Assembly (NCBI RefSeq): GCF_001278845.1
Contig: NZ_CP012590.1
Span: 2,976,001 to 3,040,000 of the forward strand
From: Actinomyces sp. oral taxon 414
GTDB taxonomy: Bacteria > Actinomycetota > Actinomycetes > Actinomycetales > Actinomycetaceae
Length of the DNA stretch: 64,000 nucleotides
Direction of reading: 5' to 3'
Below, one piece after another: positions 8,705 to 17,520 of the stretch. The stretch's first letter is position 1; every line of letters begins with the position of its first letter. The notes beneath the pieces were generated by a model. The model made no database searches. It was not told the origin of the DNA and worked only from the letters and a program-made list of their open reading frames with translations. The translations under genes and the position numbers were made by a program.

Positions 8705-9710
8705 GGGCGTGTTATGTAAGTCGTTTGAGCCAGTGGTCGATGGCGGCGATGCGGGTGGTGGTCCGGTATCGGACGGCGAGCTTGTCGTACCTGGTGGCCA
8801 GACCGCGGTTGTGCTTGAGGCGGCTGAAGCCGCGCTCGACGGCGTTGCGGTCCTTGTAGACGTCGGGGTCGAAGGCGGGCGGTCTGCCCCCGGCGCCGCC
8901 GCGTCGGCGGCGGTTGGCGGCCTGGTCGGCCTTGACCGGGATCGTGGCGCGGATGTGGTGGGCGCGCAGCCAGTCCCGGTTGGCCCTGGAGGAGTAGGCC
9001 CTGTCCGCCAGAACCCGGTCCGGGCGGGTGCGGGGCCGTCCGCGGGCGGGCCGTTTGACACTGATCGCCTCCAGCACGGGGATCATCATGGGGCAGTCCC
9101 CCGCCTGCCCGGCCGTGAGCAGCAGGGACATCACTCCGAGGCCGGCCTCGACGGCGGCGTGGATCTTGGTGCCCCATCCGCCCCGGGACCGTCCCAGGGC
9201 GTGGTCGTCCGGCTCCCCCTCCACGCGCTCGACGCTGTCCCCGCGGGCCCCGGCGGCGTGGACGTGGGCGCGCACGGCGGTGGAGTCCACCGACACCCGC
9301 CAGTCGATCTTCCCGGCGGCGTCGGCCCGGGCGACCAGGGCCGCCTCGATGCGCTCCCACACCCCGTTCAACTGCCAGGCGCGGTACAGGGCGTACGCCC
9401 TCCACCAGGGCCCGTAGCGGGCCGGCACGTCGCGCCAGGGCGCCCCGACCCGGGTGCGCCACCGCACGGCGTCGATCATGGCGCGCAGCGGGTAGCGGCG
9501 GGGCCTGCCCCGCACCGGAGGGGCGGGCAGCAGTGGCTCGAGCAGCGCCCACTGGGCATCGGTCAGATCATGGCGGGCGGATGCGTCTATACTCGTCATC
9601 CGAGGCCTTCGCCGGTATCGCGATTCGATTTCACACCACCCGTGATACCCCGAGGGCCTCGCCCCGCCCGGCACGCCACGCCGCCCCCACCCGACTTACG
9701 CAACACGCCC
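8705..9710. mobile_element. IS5-family insertion sequence, complete
   Basis: Terminal inverted repeats are visible: GGGCGTGTTATGTAAGTCG at the left and, reverse-complemented, GGGCGTGTTGCGTAAGTCG at the right (17 of 19 identical). TA (or CTAG when the element ends are included) is duplicated at 8703-8704 and 9711-9712. The element is about 1.0 kb and carries one intact transposase on the minus strand. It sits inside a larger pair of inverted repeats (8041-8180 and 10081-10260). Confidence 0.9.
8712..9599 (-). CDS. IS5-family transposase
   Basis: The protein has 295 residues, starting MTSIDASARHDLTDAQWALL, the usual N-terminus of this group (LTDAQW...L.PLLP). The DDE-fold elements are in order: RVSVDSTAVRAH (first Asp), VLADRAYSSRANRDWLR (second Asp), and YKDRNAVERGFSRLKHNRGLATRYDK (the Glu-containing C-terminal signature of IS5 enzymes). 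The frame is uninterrupted and ends 7 bases inside the left terminus, so the element should be active in principle. The longer frame to 9674 would read through the terminal region and is unlikely. Confidence 0.93.
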   Translation of the reverse strand: MTSIDASARHDLTDAQWALLEPLLPAPPVRGRPRRYPLRAMIDAVRWRTRVGAPWRDVPARYGPWWRAYALYRAWQLNGVWERIEAALVARADAAGKIDWRVSVDSTAVRAHVHAAGARGDSVERVEGEPDDHALGRSRGGWGTKIHAAVEAGLGVMSLLLTAGQAGDCPMMIPVLEAISVKRPARGRPRTRPDRVLADRAYSSRANRDWLRAHHIRATIPVKADQAANRRRRGGAGGRPPAFDPDVYKDRNAVERGFSRLKHNRGLATRYDKLAVRYRTTTRIAAIDHWLKRLT

Positions 9711-9712
9711 TA

Positions 9713-10080
9713 GCGGGTCTCACAACGGGGGACGGGATGCCCGGGTGGCCCCGGTCGCGGGCACCGGTGGGAACGTCCCCGGACGAATCCCGGCCGAGGA
9801 TACGGACCCCGTCACGCCCCTCGTCCGCGCCGTGGGTCTGGGGACCATCGGATAGGAACTCCGCGAGAGCCGCAGGGGTACTGCGGACCCGGCCGGTGGA
9901 GCGGGGATCGGGGCCGACGGCGACCAAGGCGCGGCCTTCGCCGCGGAGCCGGCCAGTGGGGAGGGGATCGGGCCTCGCGAGACTCTCGCGACAGTATTGC
10001 GAGGGGACTCGGCCAGTGGGCAGCGGAGATCGAGGGCCGGGCTCGCAATGGTTTCAGGCCGGGTCGAGTCCGACCTGAGA
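9713..10080. other. Non-coding stretch with three imperfect direct repeats
   Basis: No gene is supported here. Three related segments of about 27 bases (CCGGTGGAGCGGGGATCGGG near 9895, CCAGTGGGGAGGGGATCGGG near 9954, CCAGTGGGCAGCGGAGATCG near 10013) recur at about 60-base spacing. GCGAGACTCTCGC forms a small perfect palindrome near 9977. Confidence 0.5.
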
Positions 10081-10260
10081 CCGCGCGGTGCGAGCTCAGC
10101 TCGCCGAAATCCACCTCAGCTCGCACAATGTGAGCTCAGCTCGACAAAATCCACCTCAGCTCGATTCGTGCGAGCTCACCTCGCACAATGCGAGCTGAGG
10201 TGACCTGACGAATTCGACTCCCCCGGGGGGTGCCGGGCGGGGCCCCGGGAATCGCCGTAT
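10081..10260. repeat. Long inverted repeat, right arm
   Basis: This is the reverse-complement partner of 8041-8180 and contains tandem copies of CAGCTCG-NN-AAATCCACCT units. Identity is nearly complete over the outer about 100 bases, including GTCGAATTCGTCA and the CCCCCCGGGGG run. The extra internal unit here suggests copy-number change by recombination. Confidence 0.85.
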
Positions 10261-10405
10261 CACCGCCGTATCACCGCCGCCCGGGGACTCGGCCGGGGCG
10301 CGCCCGGGGCCGGTGGGCCTTGCAGGAGCGGGACACGTGCGACGTCGGCGGAACCCCGAACGCGCTGGAATCACGCCAATGGGCGCAGTTAGAACAGAGG
10401 CGTGG

Positions 10406-11518
10406 TCAGGACAGGAGGACGGCGGCCAGGAGGACCACGGGGACGAAGCCCGCGGTGGTCAGCAGCACGCAGTCGCGGGCCAGGGGCTTGGCCGCCCCGT
10501 AGCGGGTGGCGTACATGAAGACGTTCTGGGCGCTAGGCAGGCCGGCGGTGGTGACCGGCACGAGCAGCGCCGGGCCGCGCAGTCCCAGGGCCGTCCCGAG
10601 CCCCAGGGCCAGCAGCGGAACGACGGCGAGTTTCCAGGCCACCGACACCCACAGTGCGGCCCCGCGCTCGCCCCGGTCCAACGCCGCCCCGGCCCCGTCC
10701 GCGCCGCCGCCCGCCGCCGGCCCGCCGCCGGCCGCTCCCCCGGCCCCGTCCACGCCGCCGTCGGCCCCACCCGCCGCCGGCCCGCCGTCGGCCCCGTCTG
10801 CGGCCGATCCCGGCGCCCGCAGGCGCGCGACCCGGACGATTGTCAGCCGCCGGGTCACCCGGGGGGAGGAGGCCGCCAGGCTCATCCCCAGCGAGAGCAT
10901 CATGAGGGTCACCGCCAGTGCCCCCAGGGCGTCGAGGCTGTTCGCGATGAGCCCGCCCGCCGCCGCCCTCGCGTCCCAGCCGGTCAGGTTGACAACCAGC
11001 CCGGCCACCACCCCGAGCAGCAGCGGGTTGCGCAGGGGCGCCGTCCACACCGCCGGGCGCGAGCCCGCTCCCCGGGCGGTGGACACGTCCAGGACGGCGA
11101 AGGCCGTAGGCGATATGACGAGCAGCTGGAGCAGGAGGATCGGGGCGATGGCGGTGGCGTCGCCCAGCAGGACGATGAGGACCGGGATCCCCAGGTTGGC
11201 GGCATTGACGTACCCGGCGGCCAGCGCCCCGATCGTCGACTCGGCGACGGAGCGGCGCAGCGCGAAGCGGTGGACCAGCCAGGCGCTGACGATGCCCAGG
11301 GTCTCGGCGAGCAGGCCCGCCAGGGTGGCGCGCGAGACGACGGTCGCCAGGTCCGCCCCGCCGATGGTCGTCACCATTAGCGCCGGGGTGGCGGCGTAGA
11401 AGCAGACCCCGGTCAGGACGGTGTCGGAGCCGGCGGGCACGGCGCCGAAGCGGACCAGCGCCCACCCCACCGCGATGACGACGGCGAAGACGGCCAGTCC
11501 GCTGACGACCTCCCCCAC
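10406..11518 (-). CDS. AEC-family (auxin efflux carrier type) transporter
   Basis: The 370-residue membrane protein has about ten hydrophobic helices in two halves. The first half includes GVCFYAATPALMVTTIGGAD and AAGYVNAANLGIPVLIVLLG, the NxGxP-type motif of Pfam Mem_trans; the second half ends FVPVVLLAAVLL. It likely exports an organic acid or a similar small molecule; the substrate is unknown. The loop between halves (about 235-285) is a pure Gly/Ala/Asp low-complexity insert. A GTG at 11518 is the first sensible start, five bases after the stop of the upstream gene; reading further upstream would only translate that gene in the wrong frame. It is the last gene of a four-gene run. Confidence 0.85.
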   Translation of the reverse strand: MGEVVSGLAVFAVVIAVGWALVRFGAVPAGSDTVLTGVCFYAATPALMVTTIGGADLATVVSRATLAGLLAETLGIVSAWLVHRFALRRSVAESTIGALAAGYVNAANLGIPVLIVLLGDATAIAPILLLQLLVISPTAFAVLDVSTARGAGSRPAVWTAPLRNPLLLGVVAGLVVNLTGWDARAAAGGLIANSLDALGALAVTLMMLSLGMSLAASSPRVTRRLTIVRVARLRAPGSAADGADGGPAAGGADGGVDGAGGAAGGGPAAGGGADGAGAALDRGERGAALWVSVAWKLAVVPLLALGLGTALGLRGPALLVPVTTAGLPSAQNVFMYATRYGAAKPLARDCVLLTTAGFVPVVLLAAVLLS

Positions 11519-11523
11519 GGGGC

Positions 11524-12576
11524 TCAGCCCCGACGGGCGACCGGTTCGAGGTCCACCCAGGTGGCGGCGTGGTCGGACACGACGAGGCTGCGCACCCCCG
11601 AGCCGACGGCGCGCAGCAGCGCCCCGCCGGCCCCGCTGCCGACCTCCTGCGCGCTCACGGGCAGCCCGTCCGCGCCGGTCGGCCACGGGTCGGTCAGGAC
11701 GTGGTCGATGCGGCGCACGGGCGCGCCGGACGGGTAGGTGGCGCCCTGGCCGAGAGTGCGGGCGATGCCCAGGGGGGCGAGAAGCTCGGCGTGCAGGTTG
11801 AGGTCGCCGGCGAGCACGTGCGGGCCGGGCAGGGCGGCCAGGGCCGCCCAGGCCGCGGCGAGTTGGGCGGCGGCGGTGTCGGTCCGCGTGGCGAGGTGGG
11901 TGGAGGCGACGGCGAGGCCCCCCGGCTCGAGGCCGCCCGGCCGGGCGCCGTCCGGTCCGGCGCCGCCCGCGCCAGCGCCATCCGGTCCGGCGCCGCCTGC
12001 GTAGTCGACCGGGTCGATCTGGGCGGCGATCATATTGCGCATAGTGGAGGTGGACAGCTCGTAGGAGCGCGGGTCGAAGGCCCTCCCGCCACCGCGCCGG
12101 GTCAAGACGGCCGGGCCCCGCCCCAGGCGCGCCACGCGCCAGGCCCTCACGGGCAGACGGGTCAGCAGGGCGTTGCCGAAGCCGGCGGGCCCCGCCCCGA
12201 GCAGGGCGCGCAGGGGGCCCAGGACGTCGTCGGCGCGCCCGGTCAGGGCCGAGCGGCGGGGCCTGCGCCGCAGCCCGACGACGGGCCCGGCGTAGGTCGC
12301 GGCGAAGCGGTGGCCGGCCCAGCCGAGCAGGTCGGCCAGGACGGCCGTCTGGTCCAGCCGGCCGGAGCGCCTCTGCCCCAGGTCGACCTCCTGGAGGGCG
12401 ATGACGTCGGGGTCGATGTCGCGGATCTGGTCGGCCAGGGCCGCCAGGACCTCCCGCGCGGCCCCGGCGTCGGCGATGTCCAGGTCCGCCAGCGGCGCGG
12501 TCGCCGGATCCAAGCGGGCCCCGTCGCCGGGCCTGCCGTGCTGGAGGTTGAGGCTGAGTAGGCGGATCATCTTCAC
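11524..12576 (-). CDS. Endonuclease/exonuclease/phosphatase family protein
   Basis: The protein has 350 residues and the EEP-fold signatures in order: LLSLNLQHG (about 5-13), [16 protein letters not shown] with the metal-binding Glu, [28 protein letters not shown] (Asp/Asn pair) and [13 protein letters not shown] (catalytic Asp-His). The family includes DNase-, sphingomyelinase- and inositol-phosphatase-type hydrolases, and the substrate cannot be told from sequence. A Gly/Ala/Pro/Asp insert (around [20 protein letters not shown]) interrupts the fold before the STHL strand. No signal peptide is evident. The ATG overlaps the stop of msrB (ATGA), so the two are translated from one message. Confidence 0.88.
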   Translation of the reverse strand: MKMIRLLSLNLQHGRPGDGARLDPATAPLADLDIADAGAAREVLAALADQIRDIDPDVIALQEVDLGQRRSGRLDQTAVLADLLGWAGHRFAATYAGPVVGLRRRPRRSALTGRADDVLGPLRALLGAGPAGFGNALLTRLPVRAWRVARLGRGPAVLTRRGGGRAFDPRSYELSTSTMRNMIAAQIDPVDYAGGAGPDGAGAGGAGPDGARPGGLEPGGLAVASTHLATRTDTAAAQLAAAWAALAALPGPHVLAGDLNLHAELLAPLGIARTLGQGATYPSGAPVRRIDHVLTDPWPTGADGLPVSAQEVGSGAGGALLRAVGSGVRSLVVSDHAATWVDLEPVARRG

Positions 12577-13139
12577 TCCCCCCGGGCGGCGCCGGCCCCG
12601 CTGGCGCCATTGGGCTCATCGGCCCCGCCGATCGCTCCGATCGCGCCAGCCCTGTCGGCCCCGCCGCGCCCGCCGCGCCCGCCGCTTCCGCCGGCCCCGC
12701 CGTCGGCCTCGAAGGTCAGGCTCACGGAGTTCATGCAGTAGCGCAGGCCGGTGGGGGTGTGCGGGGCGTCGTCGAAGACGTGTCCCAGGTGGCAGCCGCA
12801 GGCGGCGCAGCGCACCTCGGTGCGCACCATGCCGTGGGAGGTGTCGGTCAGCAGGGTCACGGCCCGTGAGTCGGCCGGGTCGTAGAAGGAGGGCCAGCCG
12901 CAGCGGGAGTCGAATTTGGCGGTGGAGCGGAACAGCTCGGCGCCGCAGCCGCGGCAGCGGTAGACGCCCTCGCGCCGCTCGTCTAGCAGCGCCCCGGTGA
13001 AAGGCCGCTCGGTGCCGGCCTCCCGCAGGACGTGGTACTCGAAGGGGTCCAGGAGGGCGCGCCACTGGGCGTCGGTGCGGGCGATCGCCGCCGGATCGAG
13101 GCGGGGGGCGCCGTCGTTCTGCTCGGTCTGCTCGGTCAC
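12573..13139 (-). CDS. msrB: Peptide-methionine (R)-S-oxide reductase
   Basis: This 188-residue enzyme reduces methionine-R-sulfoxide in oxidised proteins. Zinc-binding Cys pairs are at CRGCG (62, 65) and CAACG (111, 114); the catalytic Cys is in RYCMNSVSL (about 135), with GWPSF and GHVFDDAP also conserved. The family domain fills residues about 20-145. The remaining C-terminal 40 residues are a Gly/Arg/Ala low-complexity tail. It uses a thioredoxin-type electron source, which is not encoded beside it. It heads the overlap-coupled pair with the EEP-family gene, followed by the AEC transporter. Confidence 0.95.
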   Translation of the reverse strand: MTEQTEQNDGAPRLDPAAIARTDAQWRALLDPFEYHVLREAGTERPFTGALLDERREGVYRCRGCGAELFRSTAKFDSRCGWPSFYDPADSRAVTLLTDTSHGMVRTEVRCAACGCHLGHVFDDAPHTPTGLRYCMNSVSLTFEADGGAGGSGGRGGRGGADRAGAIGAIGGADEPNGASGAGAARGE

Positions 13140-13243
13140 GGGGCCATGGTGGCCCCACGGGGGCCGACGGCGCGAGGCGGTTCACGCACCGGGAACGGCT
13201 CGGCGGCCCGGAGCCGGAACCGGGGACCCCGGCGGCCCGAGCC

Positions 13244-14722
13244 TCAGGAGGCGGAAGAATCTGAGCCGGAGCCCGAGCCGGAGCTAGAACCCGAGCCCGA
13301 GCCGCGAAGCAGGAGCCGGTCCCGCTCCCGGCGGGCCCGGCGCAGCAGCCGGGTGACCGACCAGACCGGTTCACCGCTCTCGGCCTGGTCCTCCTCGTCC
13401 TCCTGGTCCTCCTCGGCCTCGGCCAGGGCCTTCTCGGCCTCGGCCTGCTCGCGGCGGCGCACGATCTCCTCGGCCATCTGCGCCACCTGCTCGGGCTCGG
13501 GGTCGTGGGTGACCTCGACCTGCTCGATCTCCACGCGGGCGCGGGGCAGGGCGTAGGGGGCCTCGCGCTGCATCCAGTCGATGAGCGACTCGCGCACGAG
13601 GCACTGCAGGGCGTAGGAGTTGGACTGGTTGCCCGCGGACAGGGTGATCCTCACGGTCACGGAGGTGGGGGAGGTGGCGGAGACCACCAGCGCGGAGGTG
13701 CGCCCGTCCCACAGCTTCGTGGTGGCCAGAATGCGGTCGAGCTCGGTGCGCAGCTGGGCGACGGGGACGCGCCAGTCGAGCTCGAGGGTGAGCGAGCCGG
13801 TCAGCTGGTGGCTGCGGCGCGTCCAGTTGGTGAAGGGGTTCTGGGTGAAGTAGGTCGACGGCAGGATGAGGCGGCGCTCGTCCCACAGGCGCACCACCAC
13901 GTAGGTCAGGGTGATCTCCTCGATCTGGCCGTTCCAGTCCTTGACCTCGACGACGTCGTCGACCCGGATCGCGTCGGTGGCGGCGAGCTGGAGGCCGGCG
14001 AAGACATTGCCCAGGGTGGACTGCGCCGCCAGACCGGCGACGACGGAGACCAGACCGGCCGAGGCCAGCAGGGAGGTCATGGCGAAGCGGGCGGCCGGGA
14101 AAGTCATGACCATGCCGACGATCCCGCAGATGGTGACGATGACGACGGCGACGCGGCGCAGGATCTGGGTCTGGGTGGTCACCCGGTTGGCGCGTCCGGC
14201 GTCGCCGCCGGCCTGGGCCCCCTTGATGACCGTGGACGCGACGGCGTACAGGAAGCGGGCGACGAGCCAGGTAAAGGCGGCAATGGCGCTCAGGAGCAGC
14301 GTGTGGCTGACTATATCGGCCCACGTGGTGCTCGTGAGGTCGATGAGGGCGACCTGCGCCCCCAGGTAGGCGCCGATCAGGGCCCCCGTGGCGTATAGGG
14401 CGTTGCGGCAGAAGCGGGCGAGCTCGGCGCAGAAGACCTGGCGTCGCCCGACGAACCGCAGCGCCATAATGAGGACGAAGGCCACGACCACCCCCGCCGC
14501 AGCGCCTATACCCGCCCTCCAGGCCAGGGTGATCATATTGACGGTGGTCTCGGCGACAGCCTCGACGGTCTGCTGGACGGTGGTGGTGGGCCCGTCGGAG
14601 GGCTCGGGGGTCGTGCTCGACGTCGGTGTCGGGACCGGAGTCGGCGTTTCCTCGGTGGCGAGGCGGAGAACGGCGGTATGACGGGCGACGACGGGTGCGA
14701 GCACGGCGAGCAGCGCGGACAT
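13244..14722 (-). CDS. MscS-type mechanosensitive channel
   Basis: The protein has about 492 residues. A Thr/Pro-rich segment (25-45) precedes about four membrane helices: WRAGIGAAAGVVVAFVLIMA, ATGALIGAYLGAQVALI, LLLSAIAAFTWLVARFLYAV, and RVAVVIVTICGIVGMVMTF. The pore-lining MscS signature then follows (LLASAGLVSVVAGLAAQSTLGNVFAGLQL), with the beta domain (IRVDDVVEVKDWNGQIEEIT and RRLILPSTYF). It releases solutes on hypo-osmotic shock. The C-terminus is a charged coiled coil (EEIVRRREQAEAEKALAEAE) ending in a Gly/Ser tail. ATG 14722 was chosen because the residues upstream of it lack family resemblance. Confidence 0.92.
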   Translation of the reverse strand: MSALLAVLAPVVARHTAVLRLATEETPTPVPTPTSSTTPEPSDGPTTTVQQTVEAVAETTVNMITLAWRAGIGAAAGVVVAFVLIMALRFVGRRQVFCAELARFCRNALYATGALIGAYLGAQVALIDLTSTTWADIVSHTLLLSAIAAFTWLVARFLYAVASTVIKGAQAGGDAGRANRVTTQTQILRRVAVVIVTICGIVGMVMTFPAARFAMTSLLASAGLVSVVAGLAAQSTLGNVFAGLQLAATDAIRVDDVVEVKDWNGQIEEITLTYVVVRLWDERRLILPSTYFTQNPFTNWTRRSHQLTGSLTLELDWRVPVAQLRTELDRILATTKLWDGRTSALVVSATSPTSVTVRITLSAGNQSNSYALQCLVRESLIDWMQREAPYALPRARVEIEQVEVTHDPEPEQVAQMAEEIVRRREQAEAEKALAEAEEDQEDEEDQAESGEPVWSVTRLLRRARRERDRLLLRGSGSGSSSGSGSGSDSSAS

Positions 14723-14814
14723 GGCCCCAGGGTAGGAGGAGGGGGCGCGATTCCCGGTCGGGGACTCGCCCGCCCGGCCCGTCATAAGAGTCACGGTCCC
14801 GCAGGGTTGTCATC

Positions 14815-15241
14815 TGGCTGAATTACTGCAGTCCCGCGGGGCCGCGGCCGACGGCGCCCCGGCCCCGCCGCGGCCCGAGGCCCCGTCCAGCCCCAGCAGG
14901 CACTGGACACCTCCTCGACCAGGTCCACCCGCGCCGCCCGCGCGGGGTCCGGCCCGGGATCCTGGCCGGGATCCGCGGCGGCGTCGCTCAGCCGGGCGTA
15001 CTCGAAGCTCTCCTCGACGAGGGCGCTCAGGCGCTCGACGTGGCGGGCGGCCGTGGACATGTGCTCTCGCTGAACCGGGTCGAGGTCGGAGGCGGCGAGG
15101 CTGGTAGCCGCGCACCGCCGTCAGGGGCGTGCGCAGGTCGTGGGAGAGGTCGGCGACGAGCTCGCGGTAGCGGTGCTCGTGGCGGCGCAGCCGGGCGCCG
15201 GCCCGCTCGGCTGGCTCGATCGTGGCGTTGATCTGCACCAC
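14815..15241 (-). pseudogene. Histidine kinase relic (HAMP-HisKA part)
   Basis: Reading from 15241 the frame gives MVQINATIEPAERAGARLRR, then ELVADLSHDLRTPLTAVRGY, an intact HisKA H-box. The homology then continues in the next frame as TSLAASDLDPVQREHMSTAA and SALVEESFEYARLSDAAAD, so a one-base indel lies near 15100. The sequence ends after LVEEVSSA with no ATPase domain. Upstream of 15241 there is no sensor domain, only repeat-like DNA. It is thus truncated at both ends and frameshifted. No response regulator is adjacent. Confidence 0.75.
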
Positions 15242-15411
15242 CAGCGCCTCCGCGCAGGCCGGGCGGCGCTCCCGTGGGGCCGCCGCGGTCGTCGAAGTGG
15301 TCGCCGCTCGCCTCGCGGACGACCGACCCGTCCCACTGTGCGCCGTGGGCGATTCGGGCGGTCGCCGCCCGCCTCACGGACGCCCTCCCCGGCCGGTCCG
15401 CGCGCGACGGT

Positions 15412-15531
15412 TGTCCAAATCTGCCACAAAGGCGCCCCGCGGCAGGATCGACGGCGGAGGAAAGCGCGGAATATCAACGTTTCTTCTCGCGCGCTTCGGT
15501 CTGATTCGGGCCTTTGTGGCAGATTTGGACA
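15412..15531. repeat. 120-bp palindromic element, copy 1 (core inverted)
   Basis: The arms are TGTCCAAATCTGCCACAAAG and its exact reverse complement, 120 bases end to end. The core carries GCGCGGAATATCAACGTTTC. The outer flank shared by the family (CCGCCCCGGATCACCACAGG here) lies on the opposite side relative to the core compared with the other four copies, as if the core had flipped between its arms. Confidence 0.9.
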
Positions 15532-15842
15532 CGTTCCCGCCCCGGATCACCACAGGAGCCCCGTGCGTCACACTGCGCCTGAGTTCCCGGAACAACAAAC
15601 CCACACTATTGATGGCGACGACCTGGCGCCGTCGATCATCCGTTCATCGGCCTGCTGCGAGGCGTCCGGGCGGGCGTCGGACGATCCCGCCCACCACCGC
15701 AGCACGCCCACCGCAGCACGCCCGCCACAGCACGCCCGTCGTACCACGTCTCACAAAGCACGCTAGACATACCATGCCTGACGTAGTACGCTAGTCGTAG
15801 AGCAAACCACCGCAGCCCGTCCACCACGAAAGGAGTCCCCGA
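15532..15842 (+). promoter_or_regulatory. Upstream region of the padR operon
   Basis: No gene is supported in this stretch. A tandem run of three imperfect 14-15 base units around CCGCAGCACGCCC lies at about 15695-15738. Closer to padR, ACGCTAG occurs twice (15760-15766 and 15788-15794), 28 bases apart, around CATACCATG and GTAGTACG. These are the best candidates for the promoter and the PadR operator. AAAGGAG precedes the GTG start. Confidence 0.35.
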
Positions 15843-16184
15843 GTGATCAGCGCCGACGCCATCCGCGGCTACATCGACCTCATTGTGCTGACGCTCCTGC
15901 ACGACCGTCCCTCATACGCCTACGCGCTCGCCAAGACGATCACCGAGATCTCGGCGGGCGAGTACGCGATCAAGCAGACCACCCTCTACTCCGCGCTCAA
16001 GCGCCTGGAGGCGGCGGGCCTGGCCACCTCCTACGCCCACACCTCGGAGTCCGGCAAGCCCCGCACCTACTACCGCCTCACCACCTCCGGCAGCGAGCAT
16101 CTGACCGCCAAGCTCGCTGAGTGGGAGGACACCAAGACCCTCATCGACCGATTCATCGACCGATTCGCCCAAGGAGAGCACTGA
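15843..16184 (+). CDS. PadR-family transcriptional regulator
   Basis: The 113-residue protein is an almost minimal PadR winged helix: IDLIVLTLLHDRPSYAYAL (helix 1-2), ISAGEYAIKQTTLYSALKRLEAAGL (recognition helix and the canonical LYxxLxRLExxGL signature), then the wing PRTYYRLTTSGSEHL. Such proteins usually repress their own operon and a linked membrane gene. The GTG start has AAAGGAG at the right distance. Its TGA overlaps the ATG of the next gene (TGATG), a typical PadR/permease-prefix arrangement. Confidence 0.93.
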   Translation: MISADAIRGYIDLIVLTLLHDRPSYAYALAKTITEISAGEYAIKQTTLYSALKRLEAAGLATSYAHTSESGKPRTYYRLTTSGSEHLTAKLAEWEDTKTLIDRFIDRFAQGEH

Positions 16185-17371
16185 TGGACACCATCGACAC
16201 CTTCCTCGACGCCATGTTCGCGCCCTACCCCTCCACGCCCCGCCTCCTGGAGGCCAAGGGCGAACTGCGCGCCATGATGGAGGACGCCTACGCCGACGCC
16301 GTTGGGCGCGGCAAGACCCACAACGAGGCGGTCGGCCAGGTCATCACCGACTTCGGCAACCTCGAGGAACTCGCCCCCGTGCTGGGCATCCTGCCCGACA
16401 TCCGCTCCGCCCGGGCCGACGACGCCGCCGCGGCCGCCTACACCGCGACCGGGACCGCCTCTGCCGGCGCGGCCGACCCGACCGACCCGGCGGCCGCCGC
16501 GCCGCTCCCGCAGGACGACGCCCCCTCCGACTACCCCGTCGTCACCCTCCCCGAGGCCCAGGCGCTCGCCGAGGCCCGGCGCCGGACCGGTCGGCTGCTG
16601 GGCCGGGGCGTCGCCCTGTTCGTCCTGGCCCCCATCCCGCTGATCGCCGCGGCCAACCTGACCGACGACAACGCCGGGGCGGGGCTCGGCGAGGCGATCT
16701 CGGACGGGCTGAGCAACGGCGGGACGGGCTCGGGACCCGGCGGGCAGTGGGCGGTGCTCATCGGCCTCGCCCTGACCCTCGTCCTCGTCGCCACGGGCGT
16801 CCTCACCCTCATGCGGCGCCATCAGGCCTTCGCGGGCCTGGAGCACCTGACCGACGGGAAGTTCACGCGCAACCCGATCGTCTCCGCCTGGGCGGCCCGC
16901 CTGCGCGTGGAGAACGAGGGGCCCCGCTCGCGGGCGCTCATGGCCGCCGTCGGGCTGTGGATCCTCTCGGCGATCCCGACCGTGGCCGGGGGCATCCTCA
17001 GCGACCAGCCCGGCCGCTCCCACTACCCGATCTTCGGCGTCTCCCTCACGCTCGCGCTCGTCGCGGCGGGCCTGCTCATCCTCCTGCCGACCACCTGGGC
17101 CTCCTCCACCCACGAGACCCTCACCGAGGAGGGCCACTGGACCGGAGGTCCGGGGCAGTGGGACCGGTGGGGCCGGAAGGACGCGGACAACCCACTCATC
17201 GGCGCCATCGCCTCCATCTACTGGCCCCTGACCCTCGTGATCTTCCTGGCCTGGGGGTTCCTCGGCAACGGGTGGGCCATCTGCTGGATCGTGTGGCCGA
17301 TCAGCGGGATCCTTTTCGGCGCCATCGCCTCCTTCATCTCCGTCCTGTCCCGCGGCCGGACCCGGCACTGA
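16184..17371 (+). CDS. Permease-prefix-domain membrane protein
   Basis: The protein has 395 residues. The N-terminus (MDTIDTFLDAMFAPYPSTPR, then EAKGELRAMMEDAYADAVGRGK and VGQVITDFGNLEELAPVLG) is the soluble permease prefix domain that accompanies PadR genes. A Thr/Ala/Pro linker (about 85-125) follows, then about six membrane helices, among them RGVALFVLAPIPLIAAANL, GLALTLVLVATGVLTLMRR, WILSAIPTVAGGI, LALVAAGLLILLP and the last two after residue 345. It is probably a membrane sensor or transport-associated protein controlled by PadR; its substrate or signal is unknown. Confidence 0.85.
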   Translation: MDTIDTFLDAMFAPYPSTPRLLEAKGELRAMMEDAYADAVGRGKTHNEAVGQVITDFGNLEELAPVLGILPDIRSARADDAAAAAYTATGTASAGAADPTDPAAAAPLPQDDAPSDYPVVTLPEAQALAEARRRTGRLLGRGVALFVLAPIPLIAAANLTDDNAGAGLGEAISDGLSNGGTGSGPGGQWAVLIGLALTLVLVATGVLTLMRRHQAFAGLEHLTDGKFTRNPIVSAWAARLRVENEGPRSRALMAAVGLWILSAIPTVAGGILSDQPGRSHYPIFGVSLTLALVAAGLLILLPTTWASSTHETLTEEGHWTGGPGQWDRWGRKDADNPLIGAIASIYWPLTLVIFLAWGFLGNGWAICWIVWPISGILFGAIASFISVLSRGRTRH

Positions 17372-17483
17372 GCCGAGCCGGCGCGCGGGCCCGGTCCGGG
17401 CACCGGTCCGGGCACCGGGCCGGGCCCGCGCCCGGCGCTGAACGGCGGCGCGCCGCGAGCCCCGGCGGCGGGACGGCATAGCG

Positions 17484-17514
17484 AAGGCCCGGATCCTTGT
17501 GGGATCCGGGCCTT
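17484..17514 (-). terminator. Strong hairpin ending the tRNA cluster
   Basis: AAGGCCCGGATCC and GGATCCGGGCCTT form a perfect 13-bp stem with a 5-base loop. It lies directly downstream of the minus-strand tRNA-Phe and could also stop transcription arriving from the plus-strand gene at 17371. Confidence 0.75.
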
Positions 17515-17520
17515 ACGCCG

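Noticed and set aside
8476..9552. Second long minus-strand frame within the IS5 element as a programmed-frameshift gene
   Set aside because: The single frame 8712-9599 already contains a complete DDE transposase; the other frame is Arg/Pro-rich shadow sequence.
11519..12619. Extension of the AEC transporter frame to 737 codons
   Set aside because: The extra residues are Arg/Pro/Gly-rich and translate the EEP-family gene in a wrong frame; the transporter starts naturally at GTG 11518.
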